A DNA stretch of 64,000 nucleotides from Rhodanobacter soli (GTDB lineage: Bacteria > Pseudomonadota > Gammaproteobacteria > Xanthomonadales > Rhodanobacteraceae). A program made the translations under genes and the position numbers. Below the pieces are notes generated by a model that ran no database searches, had not been told where the DNA came from, and saw only the letters and a program-made list of their open reading frames with translations. Location: positions 124,001 through 188,000 of the forward strand of contig NZ_JBEPSD010000002.1 in assembly GCF_040548735.1 (NCBI RefSeq). Direction: 5' to 3'. Each line of letters opens with the position of its first letter. Position 1 is the first letter of the stretch. This document shows positions 19,470 through 28,861 of this stretch, piece by piece.

Positions 19470-20198
19470 TCATTTCACTGCCAGCCCGCACAGTTCGGCC
19501 CCGTCCGCATCCACCCGCAGCACCGACCCCTGCTCGTACCAGTCGCCCAGCACGATCCGCTGCGCGGGCGCGCCGTCGAGCTGGAAATCGTGCACGGCCG
19601 GGCGATGCGTATGCCCGTGGATCAGCCGGGTCACACCCGCCTTGCGCATGGTTTCGGCTACGGCGTCGGCGTTGACGTCCATGATGCTTTCCATCGTGTT
19701 GCCGGTGTGCGCCTTGCTGTCTTCGCGCGCCTTGGCGGCGAACGTGCGGCGGGCCTGCAGCGGCATCGCCAGAATCTGCGCCTGCCACTCGGGCGTGCGC
19801 ACCTGTCTGCGCACGGCCTGGTAGGCGATGTCGTCGGTGCACAGCACGTCGCCGTGCATCAGCAGGGTGCGGCGGCCGTGGATGTCGTGCACGGTGCCGT
19901 CGTCGAGCAGGGTCAGGCCGGCGCGTGCGGCGAACGCCTGGCCGAGCAGGAAGTCGCGGTTGCCGACCATGAAGTACACCGGCACGCCGGCGTCGCGCAC
20001 GGCACGGGTGGCGGCGGCGATGCGCGCGGGCAACTCCGCGTCGTCGTCGTCGCCGACCCAGGCCTCGACCAGGTCGCCGAGGATGTACAGCGCGTCGGCG
20101 TGGCGGACTTCATCGCTGGCCAGGTAGTGTTCGAACAGGTCGGTGATCTGCGGGCGGCTGGGATCCAGGTGCAGGTCGGCGATTAACAGGGTGGCCAT
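19470..20198 (-). CDS. lpxH: UDP-2,3-diacylglucosamine pyrophosphatase LpxH
   Basis: The 242-residue enzyme cleaves UDP-2,3-diacylglucosamine to lipid X in lipid A synthesis, at the inner membrane face. The metallophosphoesterase motifs are ADLHLD (residues ~7-12), GDLVEAW, GNRDFLLG, MHGD and HGHTHRP. ATG 20198 gives MATLLIADLHLD; the open frame upstream overlaps the cyclophilin gene. It starts 7 bases after the cyclophilin stop, so the two are co-transcribed, as with E. coli ppiB-lpxH. Confidence 0.95.
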   Translation of the reverse strand: MATLLIADLHLDPSRPQITDLFEHYLASDEVRHADALYILGDLVEAWVGDDDDAELPARIAAATRAVRDAGVPVYFMVGNRDFLLGQAFAARAGLTLLDDGTVHDIHGRRTLLMHGDVLCTDDIAYQAVRRQVRTPEWQAQILAMPLQARRTFAAKAREDSKAHTGNTMESIMDVNADAVAETMRKAGVTRLIHGHTHRPAVHDFQLDGAPAQRIVLGDWYEQGSVLRVDADGAELCGLAVK

Positions 20199-20205
20199 CG
20201 TGATG

Positions 20206-20937
20206 TCAGCCCTTGCTGGCCGGCTTGGCCGCTTTCCTGCCCGGTTTGGCGGCGGCGGGCCGGGTCGGTGCCGACGCGGCGGTGGCTGGTGCTTCCGTAC
20301 TGGCGGCGGGAGCCGGGGTTTCCTCACCGATCACGTGGGCGCTTTCGATCAGCACCAGCGGGTTCGGCACGTCGCCGGCGAACGGGCCGAGTGCGCGGGT
20401 GGGCAGCGCGGCGATCTTGTCGACCACGTCCATGCCCTTGATCACCTTGCCGAACACGGTATAGCCCCAGGTCAGCCCGCTCTGGTTGCCGACGAAGTCC
20501 AGCCGGCGGTTGTCGACCAGGTTGAAGAAGAACTGCGCGGTGCCGGAATTCGGGTCGGCGCCGCGGGCGACGGCGATGGTGCCGCGCAGGTTGGACAGGC
20601 CGTTGTCCGCCTCGCTGGCGACGGCCGATCGCGTGCGCTTGGGCTGCAGGTCGCGGGTGTACAGCCCGCCCTGCACCAGGTAGCCGGGGATGGCACGGTG
20701 CAGCAGGGTGCCGTCGTAGAAACCGTCGCGCACGTATTGCAGGAAATTGGCCACGCTCTTCGGCGCCTTGTCCGGGTACAGCTCCAGCGTGATGTCGCCC
20801 TGCGAGGTGCGCAGCACGACCTGCGGCGGTGGCGTGGCGGCCGTGGCGGCGGCTGGCGCCGGTTTGACGGTCTGTGCCGCCAGCGTCGGCGGCAGGATCA
20901 GGAGCAGCGTGGCGAGCAGGGATTTCAACATGGGCAT
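20206..20937 (-). CDS. Periplasmic cyclophilin-type peptidyl-prolyl isomerase
   Basis: The 243-residue protein has a signal peptide (LKSLLATLLLILPPTLAAQ), an Ala/Pro linker, a cyclophilin domain with FLQYVRDGFYDGTLLHRAIP, GTAQFFFNLVDN and VFGKVIKGMDVVDKI, and a Lys/Ala/Pro-rich tail (AAAKPGRKAAKPASKG). It should speed proline isomerisation during folding in the periplasm. ATG 20937 was preferred; ATG 20931 is equally possible. The basic low-complexity tail is an addition to the usual PpiA length. It lies in front of lpxH. Confidence 0.92.
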   Translation of the reverse strand: MPMLKSLLATLLLILPPTLAAQTVKPAPAAATAATPPPQVVLRTSQGDITLELYPDKAPKSVANFLQYVRDGFYDGTLLHRAIPGYLVQGGLYTRDLQPKRTRSAVASEADNGLSNLRGTIAVARGADPNSGTAQFFFNLVDNRRLDFVGNQSGLTWGYTVFGKVIKGMDVVDKIAALPTRALGPFAGDVPNPLVLIESAHVIGEETPAPAASTEAPATAASAPTRPAAAKPGRKAAKPASKG

Positions 20938-21000
20938 CAAGATGGTCTGGGCGTCAGGACATGATACGCGGCCGCGGCGGAACCTGGCTTGTCGGCGCGG

Positions 21001-22518
21001 TCAGCTGCTGGAGATGTCCAGCTTGATGCCCAACTCGGCCATCGGCGATTGTTCCTGCTGCAGATCGGCTTCGCTGAGCGGGTGCTGCTCGAACCAGGTC
21101 AGCGGCAGGGTCAGCCGCAGCGATTTGCTGCTGGCGGCCAGGCGCATTTGCGGCAACGACTCGGCACGGCGTGCGCGGCGGAACAGTACGGCCAGGCGCA
21201 ACAGGGCGGTGGTGTAGCGGGCCAGCTGGCGATAGCGCTGCGGCAAGGTGGCGACCACCGCCCTGTCCGGCTTGCGCCGGTGCATCTCCACCACGGCCGC
21301 CAGCAACTGCTGCTCCTGCCGCGAGAAGCCGGCCAGGTCGGCGTGGCGCAGGATATAGGCGCCATGGTGGTGGTGCTGGCTATGCGCGATGGCCAGGCCG
21401 ATCTCGTGCACGCGCGAGGCCCACGACAGCCACTCGCGGGCATCGGAGTCCAGTTTCCAGGCGCGCGCGACCTGGTCGAACAGCAGCAGGGCGGTCGACT
21501 CGACCCGGCGCGCCTGGGCGCGATCCACGCCGTAGCGGGTGGCCAGCGCGTCGATGCTGGCGGTGCGCGGGTCGCTGCCGCCGGCGCGGCCGAGCAGGTC
21601 CCACAGCAGGCCTTCGCGCATCGAGCTTTCGCATACGCGCAGCCGTTCGATGCCGAGCGCGGCGAAGGCCGCCTCGAAGATCACCACGCCGCCGGCGATC
21701 ACCGGCGCGCGCTCTTCGACCAGGCCGGGCAGCTTCAGCGTACCGATCTGGCCATGCTCGATCAGCGCGTCGCTGAGCGCGGCGAGCGAGGCCGGCGTGA
21801 TGCCGTCGTCGGAGAATTTCATCGCCTGCACCACCGCGCCGATCGACTTGGCGGTGCCGGAGGATCCGTAGGCGTCCTGCCAGCCCGACTCGCGGAAGTC
21901 TTCGGCGAACTGCTGCAGCAGCACGCCGATCTCGCTGCGCGCGCGCTGCCAGCGCTTGCGGGTGAGCTTGCCGCCGGGGAAGAAACGCAGCGTCGAGGCG
22001 ATGCAGCCGGCCTGCACGCTCTCGGTGTGCAGCGGCGCCAGCCCGCGGCCGATGATGAACTCGGTGCTGCCGCCGCCCACGTCGATCACCAGCCGCGGTT
22101 CGCGCGAGGCGGGCAGGTCGTGCGCCGCGCCGAGGAAGATCAGGCGGCCTTCCTCGCGCCCGGAGACCACCTCGATCGGGTGGCCGAGTGCGGCCTCGGC
22201 GGTGGTCAGGAAGGTCTGCGGCGAGGCCAGCCGGCGCACCGTGTTGGTGGCCACCGCGCGCACCCGTATCGACGGCAGGCCGGCGATGCGCTGGCCGAAA
22301 CGGGCCAGGCAGGCCATCGCGCGGGCGCGCCGTTCGGCATCCAGGGTACCGTCGGCGCGCAGGCCGGCGGCCATCCGCACGGTGTCGCGCAGTCGGTCGA
22401 TCACGCGCGGCTCGCCGTGTTCCATGCGCGCCACCACCAGGTGGAAGCTGTTCGAGCCCATGTCCACGGCGGCGATCAGTTCGCCGTCGCGGATCGGTGT
22501 CTGTTCGGCTGGACTCAC
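21001..22518 (-). CDS. ppx: Exopolyphosphatase / pppGpp phosphohydrolase
   Basis: The 505-residue protein has the two ASKHA phosphate motifs, AAVDMGSNSFHLV near the start and LVIDVGGGSTEFIIG at about residues 137-151, followed by an HD-like C-terminal domain (RVHEIGLAIAHSQHHHHGAY). It removes phosphate from polyphosphate ends. GTG 22518 places 13 residues before AAVD, like E. coli PPX; a GTG at 22557 would add 13 residues. It follows ppk1 by 85 bases, completing the phoB-phoR-ppk-ppx series. Confidence 0.95.
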   Translation of the reverse strand: MSPAEQTPIRDGELIAAVDMGSNSFHLVVARMEHGEPRVIDRLRDTVRMAAGLRADGTLDAERRARAMACLARFGQRIAGLPSIRVRAVATNTVRRLASPQTFLTTAEAALGHPIEVVSGREEGRLIFLGAAHDLPASREPRLVIDVGGGSTEFIIGRGLAPLHTESVQAGCIASTLRFFPGGKLTRKRWQRARSEIGVLLQQFAEDFRESGWQDAYGSSGTAKSIGAVVQAMKFSDDGITPASLAALSDALIEHGQIGTLKLPGLVEERAPVIAGGVVIFEAAFAALGIERLRVCESSMREGLLWDLLGRAGGSDPRTASIDALATRYGVDRAQARRVESTALLLFDQVARAWKLDSDAREWLSWASRVHEIGLAIAHSQHHHHGAYILRHADLAGFSRQEQQLLAAVVEMHRRKPDRAVVATLPQRYRQLARYTTALLRLAVLFRRARRAESLPQMRLAASSKSLRLTLPLTWFEQHPLSEADLQQEQSPMAELGIKLDISSS

Positions 22519-22603
22519 GCCCGGATTCCCGCGACGGCAAAGCGCGGATTCTCGCACGCATGCGCGGGATGGAGAAAACGGTAGTCCATGCGGATGGTGC
22601 GGT

Positions 22604-24706
22604 TCATTGGCAGTAGCGTTCGAGCAGACCCGACTGCGCGCTGTACGGCGGGTTGTCGCCGGGCTCGGCGCGCACGTAGCGGCCGTCGCCGCCGAGCAGC
22701 CAGGCCTGGGTGTTGTCGGCCAGGCCGTTGGCCAGGGTTTCCTCGAACACGCGCGCGGCCAGCTCGGGGTCGAGGATCGGGAACGCCACCTCGATCCGCC
22801 GCATCAGGTTGCGCTCCATCCAGTCCGCGCTGGCGCAGTAGATCTCGGGGTCGCCGTCGTTGGCGAACCAGTACACCCGGCTGTGTTCGAGGAAGCGCCC
22901 CACGATCGAGCGCACGCGGATGCGCTCGGAAATGCCGGGCAGGCCGGGACGCAGGGTGCACGCGCCGCGCACGATCAGGTCGATCTCCACGCCGGCCTGC
23001 GAGGCGCGGTACAGCGCCTCGATCACGCGCGCCTCGTTCAGCGCGTTGAGCTTGGCGACGATGCGCGCGGGGCGGCCGGCCTGCGCGTGCGCCGTCTCGC
23101 GCTCGATCTTGGCCAGCACGCTGGGATACAGCGTGAACGGCGAATGCAGCAGCCGCTTCAGCTCGATGATCGGGCCCAGGCCGGACAGCTGCTGGAACAC
23201 CTTGTGCAGGTCTTCGCCGATCTCCGGGTTCGCCGTCATCAGGCCGATGTCGGTGTACATCCGGCTGTTGGCCTGGTGGTAGTTGCCGGTGGACAGGTGC
23301 ACGTAGCGGCGCAGCGTGTCGCCCTCGCGGCGCACGATCAGCATCATCTTGGCGTGGGTCTTGTAGCCGACCACGCCGTAGACCACCTGCACACCGGCCT
23401 CCTGCAGGCGCGTGGCCAGGCGGATGTTGGCCTCCTCATCGAAACGCGCGCGCAACTCGATCACCACGGTGACGTCCTTGCCGTTGCGCGCCGCTTCCAC
23501 CAGCAGGTCGACCAGCGGCGTGTCCTCGCCGGCGCGGTACAGGGTCTGCTTGATCGCCAGCACCTGCGGGTCGGCGGTGGCCTGGCGCAGCAGGTCGATC
23601 ACCGCGGCGAAGCTCTGGTACGGGTGGTGCAGCAGCACGTCGCGCTGGCCGATCAGGTCGAACTTGTTGCGCCCGCTCTCGAGCGCCGGCGGCAGCTGCG
23701 GGTTGAAGCGCGGGAACTTCAGTTCCGGCCGGTCCAGCCAGTCATAGATGAGGCCCGCGCGGATGATGTTGACCGGGCCGTCGCAGCGGTACACGTCGGC
23801 GTCGTCCAACTGGAAGTTCTGGGTCAGCATCGCGGTGATCGCCTTCGGGCAATCGTTGGCGATCTCCAGCCGCACGGGGCGCGCATAACCACGCCCGACC
23901 AGTTCCTCGCTGAGCGCGAGGGCCAGGTTCTCCACCTCAGCCTCCTCGACGATCAGCTCGCTGTTGCGGGTGACCCGGAACTGGTACGAGCCGACCACCT
24001 TGAGGCCGGGGAACATCAGGTCGACGAAGGCCTGCAGCAGTTCGGCGAGGAACACGAAATGCTCGCCCGGGCCGCTGACTTCGGCCGGGACGCGGATGAT
24101 CCGCGGCAGCGAACGCGGCGCCCGCACCAGCGCCATGTGGCCTTCGTGGCCGAACGCGTCGCGGCCGCGCAGCACCACCGCGATGTTCAGCGTCTTGTTG
24201 AGGATGCGCGGGAACGGGTGCGCCGGGTCCAGTCCCAGCGGCGACAGCACCGGCAGCACCTCGTGCTCGAAGTAGCCGCGCAGCCAGCGGTGCTGGCGCG
24301 GGTTCCAGCGCTTGCGGGTGAGGATGTGGATCTGCTCGGCGTCGAGCTGCGGGCCGATCTGCTCCTGCCAGGCGGCGTAGACCTCGGCGACCAGGTCCAG
24401 CACGCGGCTGCGGATGCGCGCCAGCAGTTCGCCGGAAGGAATGCCGTCCGGCCCCGGGGCGGCCGAGCCGTAGGCGTGGTGATGCTTGAGCATCGCCACG
24501 CGCACCTCGAAGAACTCGTCGAGATTGTTCGCCACGATGCTCAGGTAGCGCAGCCGCTCCAGCAGCGGCACGGCGGCGTCGCGGGCCATCGCCAGCACGC
24601 GGAAATTGAACTCCAGCGCGGCCAGTTCACGGCTGAGGTAAAGGCCGGGGGTGGTCAGGTCGGTGGCGTCGGGCGATGCGGACGATGTGGGAGAGGGCTG
24701 GGCCAT
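22604..24706 (-). CDS. ppk1: Polyphosphate kinase 1
   Basis: The 700-residue enzyme makes polyphosphate reversibly from ATP. Visible are the N-terminal LYLSRELAALEFNFRVL, the catalytic His region VVGYKTHAKMMLIVRRE, HLSTGNYHQ, YTDIGLMTANP and the second conserved His area near LIVRGACTLRPG. Length is standard. It sits between phoR and ppx with short gaps, so phosphate starvation through PhoB would raise polyphosphate turnover. The last residues YSAQSGLLERYCQ form an ordinary tail. Confidence 0.97.
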   Translation of the reverse strand: MAQPSPTSSASPDATDLTTPGLYLSRELAALEFNFRVLAMARDAAVPLLERLRYLSIVANNLDEFFEVRVAMLKHHHAYGSAAPGPDGIPSGELLARIRSRVLDLVAEVYAAWQEQIGPQLDAEQIHILTRKRWNPRQHRWLRGYFEHEVLPVLSPLGLDPAHPFPRILNKTLNIAVVLRGRDAFGHEGHMALVRAPRSLPRIIRVPAEVSGPGEHFVFLAELLQAFVDLMFPGLKVVGSYQFRVTRNSELIVEEAEVENLALALSEELVGRGYARPVRLEIANDCPKAITAMLTQNFQLDDADVYRCDGPVNIIRAGLIYDWLDRPELKFPRFNPQLPPALESGRNKFDLIGQRDVLLHHPYQSFAAVIDLLRQATADPQVLAIKQTLYRAGEDTPLVDLLVEAARNGKDVTVVIELRARFDEEANIRLATRLQEAGVQVVYGVVGYKTHAKMMLIVRREGDTLRRYVHLSTGNYHQANSRMYTDIGLMTANPEIGEDLHKVFQQLSGLGPIIELKRLLHSPFTLYPSVLAKIERETAHAQAGRPARIVAKLNALNEARVIEALYRASQAGVEIDLIVRGACTLRPGLPGISERIRVRSIVGRFLEHSRVYWFANDGDPEIYCASADWMERNLMRRIEVAFPILDPELAARVFEETLANGLADNTQAWLLGGDGRYVRAEPGDNPPYSAQSGLLERYCQ

Positions 24707-24758
24707 GCCGCATTCTGGCGCATGGCCTGGGCCATTGCATGCCGCGCCGCCGCGGCCT

Positions 24759-26027
24759 TCAGCTTTCGTCGCTGCTGCCGGGAGTCAGCAGGCGGGCCGC
24801 GCCGAAATGGCAGGAGAAGGTGGAGCCGACGCCCGGCGCACTCTCGATGCGCAGTTGTGCCCGGTGCAGGTTCAGTACGTGCTTGACGATCGACAGGCCC
24901 AGGCCGGTGCCGCCGCTGTCGCGCGAGCGGCTGGAGGAGACCCGGTAGAAACGTTCGGTAAGCCGGGCCAGGTGCGAGGCCGGGATGCCGAAGCCGGTGT
25001 CGCTGACCGAATACACCGCGCCTTCGGGCTCGCGCTGCCAGCGGATCGTGATGCTGCCGCCGGCCGGGGTGTAGCGCACCGCGTTGCTGGCCAGGTTCGA
25101 CAACGCGCTGTGCAGGTCCTTCGGCGAGCCGAGCAGGTCCGCCTCGGCGGTGGATTCCAGCACGATGCGATGGCGGCCCTGGCTGAGCGCCTCGGCTTCC
25201 TTGCGCACGGTGGCCAGCAGGGCCGCCATCGGCACGCGTTCGTCGATGACCTCGTGCTGGGTTTCCAGCCGCGACAAGGTCAGCAGGTCTTCCACGATCT
25301 GGCCCATCCGTTTCGACTGCGTGCGCATCTCGCCCAGCACCGCCGCCAGCTCGGGCACGTCCTCCGGGTCGAGCAGTTCGAGGTAGCCGTGGATCACCGT
25401 CAGCGGCGTGCGCAACTCGTGCGACACGTTCGCCACGAAGTCGCGGCGCACCTGTTCGAGCCGGTTCAGATGGCTGATGTCGTGCGCCAGCAGCAGTTGC
25501 TCCTGGTCGCCGAACGGCAGCAGGCTGACATTGAGTTGGCTGTCCGCCCGGCCGGGGGCGGCGGCGTCGGCGAGCGGCTCATGCGCGCCGTCGCGCAGCC
25601 AGGTGGCCAGTTCCGAGCCGGCCAGCCGCTGCTGCAGCGACGCGCCGCGATCATCCGGGCGGCGCAGCCCGAGCAGGTTCTCGGCGGCGTGGTTGAACCA
25701 GCGGATCTGCTGCTGCCGGTCGAGCAGCACCACCGCATCCGGCAACTGGCTGGCGGCATTGCGCAGGTCACGCAGAGAGGAGGCGATGCGGCGGGAACGC
25801 GTCATGAAACGGTCATGCTGGAGAGGGCTGACGGCAGTCGGTGCAGTCATCATGGCCCGCGCTTGATGACGGATCCGGGTCAGCAGCAAGACGACTTCGG
25901 CCACGGCGACCAAGGCGACGCCTGCGGCCACGCGCCCACCGGCAAGCCAGCCCAGCACGGCGCCGGCGCACAGCGCTGCGGCGAGTGCCGCGGGCAGTTT
26001 CCAGGAAGGCGTGCGGGGCGGAGTCAT
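24759..26027 (-). CDS. phoR: Phosphate regulon sensor histidine kinase PhoR
   Basis: The 422-residue kinase has two N-terminal hydrophobic segments (residues 10-50), a PAS domain at about 90-185 (LPDAVVLLDRQQQIRWFNHAAENLLG), the phosphoacceptor His203 in FVANVSHELRTPLT, and the ATPase N/G boxes (NLASNAVRYTP, DTGFGIP, GGTGLGLSIVKH). It would phosphorylate PhoB when phosphate is scarce. ATG 26027 fits this layout. It follows phoB by 73 bases on the same strand and precedes ppk1 by 52 bases. Confidence 0.95.
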   Translation of the reverse strand: MTPPRTPSWKLPAALAAALCAGAVLGWLAGGRVAAGVALVAVAEVVLLLTRIRHQARAMMTAPTAVSPLQHDRFMTRSRRIASSLRDLRNAASQLPDAVVLLDRQQQIRWFNHAAENLLGLRRPDDRGASLQQRLAGSELATWLRDGAHEPLADAAAPGRADSQLNVSLLPFGDQEQLLLAHDISHLNRLEQVRRDFVANVSHELRTPLTVIHGYLELLDPEDVPELAAVLGEMRTQSKRMGQIVEDLLTLSRLETQHEVIDERVPMAALLATVRKEAEALSQGRHRIVLESTAEADLLGSPKDLHSALSNLASNAVRYTPAGGSITIRWQREPEGAVYSVSDTGFGIPASHLARLTERFYRVSSSRSRDSGGTGLGLSIVKHVLNLHRAQLRIESAPGVGSTFSCHFGAARLLTPGSSDES

Positions 26028-26100
26028 GCTGGCGCCGGAGTGTGGAAGGCGAGCCAGCATCGGCAAAAGCCGCGAAGACCGCAAGCTCGCCCGCGCCGGC

Positions 26101-26790
26101 TCAGGTGCTGGTGGAGAAGCGGTAGCCGGTGCCGCGCACGGTCTGCACCAGATCGTCCAGCTTCCACGGCTCCAGCGTCTTGCGCAGGCGGCGGATATGC
26201 ACGTCGACGGTGCGCTCTTCCACGTACACGCTGCCGCCCCAGACGTGGTCGAGCAGCTGCGTGCGCGAGTAGACGCGCTCGGCATGGGTCATGAAGAAGT
26301 ACAGCAGGCGGTATTCCGTCGGGCCGATCGGCACCGGTTCGTCGCCGGCGAACACGCGGTGCGCCGGGCCGTCGATGCGCAGGCCGCCCAGTTCGACCAC
26401 GCCGGAGCCGTCGTCGCCCTGGCTGCGCCGCAGCACGGCCTTGATCCGGGCGATCAGCTCGCGGGTGGAAAAGGGTTTCACCACGTAGTCGTCGACGCCG
26501 GCTTCGAGGCCGTTGACGCGATCCATTTCCTCGCCGCGCGCGGTGAGCATGATGATCGGTATCTCGCGGCTGAGCTCTTCCTTGCGCAGGCGCCGGGCCA
26601 GTTCGAGGCCGCTCATGCCCGGCAGCATCCAGTCGAGCAGGATCAGGTCGGGCACCTGTTCGGCGAGCGCCAGCTGGGCGGCACGGGCATCGGCGGCCTG
26701 CATCGCGTCCATGCCGGCCTTGCGCAGGGCGAAGGCGATCATTTCGCGAATCGAGGTCTCGTCTTCAACGATCAGGATGCGTTTGTGCAC
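26101..26790 (-). CDS. phoB: Phosphate regulon response regulator PhoB
   Basis: The 229-residue protein starts at GTG 26790 with [14 protein letters not shown], has phosphoacceptor D53 ([13 protein letters not shown]), the [25 protein letters not shown] block, and a C-terminal winged helix ([39 protein letters not shown]) of the OmpR/PhoB class. It activates phosphate-starvation genes at Pho boxes. A candidate Pho box lies 48 bases upstream, in line with autoregulation. Its partner phoR follows directly. Confidence 0.96.
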   Translation of the reverse strand: MHKRILIVEDETSIREMIAFALRKAGMDAMQAADARAAQLALAEQVPDLILLDWMLPGMSGLELARRLRKEELSREIPIIMLTARGEEMDRVNGLEAGVDDYVVKPFSTRELIARIKAVLRRSQGDDGSGVVELGGLRIDGPAHRVFAGDEPVPIGPTEYRLLYFFMTHAERVYSRTQLLDHVWGGSVYVEERTVDVHIRRLRKTLEPWKLDDLVQTVRGTGYRFSTST

Positions 26791-26837
26791 GCCGTGGTCC
26801 GCCTTGGCTTGTGACGGGCATATTGCAGCGGATGGAT

Positions 26838-26855
26838 GTTACGTGTCGATGACAG
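26838..26855 (-). promoter_or_regulatory. Candidate Pho box upstream of phoB
   Basis: On the minus strand the sequence reads CTGTCAT-CGAC-ACGTAAC: one perfect CTGTCAT half-site and a degenerate second half at the correct 11-base step (3 of 7 identical). It lies 48 bases before the phoB GTG, in the narrow gap after bepA. Location upstream of phoB makes autoregulation plausible, but the second half is weak. Confidence 0.45.
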
Positions 26856-26863
26856 TGGCGTGC

Positions 26864-28486
26864 CTACTGCCGGGAGTCGCCGTCCGGGCTGTCTTCGGTC
26901 TTGATCTTGCGCTTGTGCAGTTCCAGCACCAGCGGGGTCAGCTCGGCGATGCGCGCCTGGATGCGCACCCGTGCGTAGTAGTCCAGGTCGTCGCGCTTGA
27001 GCAGCCGCTTGAGCTGTTCCATCGCATCGTACGGGCGGCCGGAATAGTAGCTGGCATCGGCGAAGGCCTCGCCGGCGCGCACGCTGTCGCCGGCCTTGTC
27101 GCTGGCGCGGGCATAGGTGCTGTAGATCTCCGGTTCGCTGGCATTGTCCAGCAACGGCCGCAGCAGGTTGGCGGCAAGGCGGGCCTGCTCCTGGTCGCCG
27201 CCGGCGGTGAGTGCCTTGGCATAGGCAAGCGCGACGGCGCGATTGCGCGGGGACTGGGTATTGAGCGCGGCGTACATCGCCAGGGCCGCGGCGCGCTGCC
27301 CGGCCTGCAGGCGGGCGTCGGCCAGCGCCAGCTTCAGGATCAGGTTTTCCGGGTGGGATTGCAGCAGCGGTTGCAGCTGTTCGATCGCCGCGGCGCCGCG
27401 GCCGCTGCGGGTGAGCGCCAGCGCATAGCCGTAGCGGTTCGCCGGTGTATTGAAGTCCTGCCGTGTCTGCAGGCTGGCGCTGTAGTAGGTGGCCAGCTTG
27501 GTCGCATCGCCGGCCAGCACGCGAACGCGCTCGCGCATCAGGGCATAGGTGTTCAGGTGGCCGCGGGCGGGCGGCTGGAACAGCGTGGTGGGATCTTTCA
27601 CGAACGCGATCGGCGCGGTGCTTTTCTCCCACTGCAGCTTGTCCATGATGCTGCCGGAGGGACGCAGCTTCTGCGCGGCGATCAGCGCGTCGGCACGCGC
27701 CTTCGCGTCGCTGATCCGCATCGTCGTCACCGGGTGCGTCTGCAGCAGGGCCGGCACGTCCTCGCCACCGGCGCCGGCGCTCATGACGTCTTGCATGCGC
27801 TGGAAGAAGCCGGCCATCGCGTTCGGGTCGAAGCCGGCCTTGGCCAGCGTCTGGATGCCGACGCGGTCGGCCTCGATCTCGTCCTTGCGGGTGAAGTTGA
27901 TCGACTTCTGCGCGATCAGGCCCTGGCCGCCGGCCAGCACCGCCATCGGCGCGTCGCCGCTGCGGCTGCTGGCGCCGGCGGCGATCGCGCCCAGCAGCAC
28001 CAGCGCCATCAGTGGCGCGTCCTTCTTCGAATCCTCGAACGCGCGCTGCAGGTGGTTCTGGGTGATGTGGCCGATTTCGTGCGCGACCACGCCGGCCAGC
28101 TCACTCTCGTCGCGGGTGATCGTCATCAGCCCGGCGTTCACCGCGATGTAGCCGCCGGGCGCGGCGAATGCGTTGATTTCCTGGTCCTTGACGACGAAGA
28201 ACGCGAAGTGTTCCTTGGGCTTGTCGCTGCTGGCGACCAGCCGGTAGCCGAGGTCGTTGATGTAGTCGTCCAGCAGCGGGTCGTCCACCACCATGTCCAG
28301 CGCACGCATCTGGCGCAGCATGGAGGCGCCGTAATCCTGCGCCTCCTGCGGCGAGATCAGCGCGTTCGCCGAACTGCCCAGGTCGGGCAGGTGCACGTCC
28401 TGCTGCGCGCCGGCGGCGCAAGCCAGCCCGGCGGTGATCAGCGCCGTCAGCAGGCGCGGTGCGAGTCGTCGTGGTGCCATGCTCAT
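26864..28486 (-). CDS. bepA: Periplasmic M48 metalloprotease/chaperone BepA
   Basis: The 540-residue protein has a signal peptide, an M48 zinc protease domain with HEIGH at 136-140 (VVAHEIGHITQNHLQRA) and the third ligand in DEIEADRVGIQTL, then TPR-like helices from about residue 330 to the end. BepA works at the outer membrane in LPS-assembly (LptD) maturation and removal of stalled BAM substrates. ATG 28486 was taken; ATG 28480 is also possible. It is upstream of phoB on the same strand with a 73-base gap and divergent from grxC. Confidence 0.93.
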   Translation of the reverse strand: MSMAPRRLAPRLLTALITAGLACAAGAQQDVHLPDLGSSANALISPQEAQDYGASMLRQMRALDMVVDDPLLDDYINDLGYRLVASSDKPKEHFAFFVVKDQEINAFAAPGGYIAVNAGLMTITRDESELAGVVAHEIGHITQNHLQRAFEDSKKDAPLMALVLLGAIAAGASSRSGDAPMAVLAGGQGLIAQKSINFTRKDEIEADRVGIQTLAKAGFDPNAMAGFFQRMQDVMSAGAGGEDVPALLQTHPVTTMRISDAKARADALIAAQKLRPSGSIMDKLQWEKSTAPIAFVKDPTTLFQPPARGHLNTYALMRERVRVLAGDATKLATYYSASLQTRQDFNTPANRYGYALALTRSGRGAAAIEQLQPLLQSHPENLILKLALADARLQAGQRAAALAMYAALNTQSPRNRAVALAYAKALTAGGDQEQARLAANLLRPLLDNASEPEIYSTYARASDKAGDSVRAGEAFADASYYSGRPYDAMEQLKRLLKRDDLDYYARVRIQARIAELTPLVLELHKRKIKTEDSPDGDSRQ

Positions 28487-28597
28487 AAGGTGGGTGACAA
28501 TAGCATTGTGACCGTGGTCTGCCGCGTCGGTTCCGCTTGAGCTGGTGGCGCGCGACCCCATTTAATGGTGGCCTTTTCCAAGTTGCGGAGTGTCGTG

Positions 28598-28861
28598 ATG
28601 TCCAAGATCGAGGTCTATTCCACCGCGGTGTGCCCCTACTGCGTGGCGGCCAAGAACCTGCTCAAGTCCAAGGGGCTGGAGTGGACCGAGGTGCGTGTCG
28701 ATACCGACATGGCGCAGCGCGAGGCGATGCTGGCGCGCAGTGGCGGGCATCGCACGGTGCCGCAGATCTTCATCAACGACCAGTTTGTGGGCGGCTATGA
28801 CGAGCTCGTCGCCGCCGATCGCAGCGGCAAGCTGGCCGAGTTGCTGGAGCAGGCGGCATGA
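28598..28861 (+). CDS. grxC: Glutaredoxin 3
   Basis: The 87-residue protein has the dithiol active site CPYC (C12, C15), the cis-Pro region TVPQIFINDQFVGGYDEL and the length of class I glutaredoxins. It reduces disulfides and glutathionylated proteins using glutathione. ATG 28598 has a GCGGAG ribosome site 9 bases ahead. Its stop overlaps the start of the AhpD-like gene (ATGA), so the two are translationally coupled. Confidence 0.96.
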   Translation: MSKIEVYSTAVCPYCVAAKNLLKSKGLEWTEVRVDTDMAQREAMLARSGGHRTVPQIFINDQFVGGYDELVAADRSGKLAELLEQAA

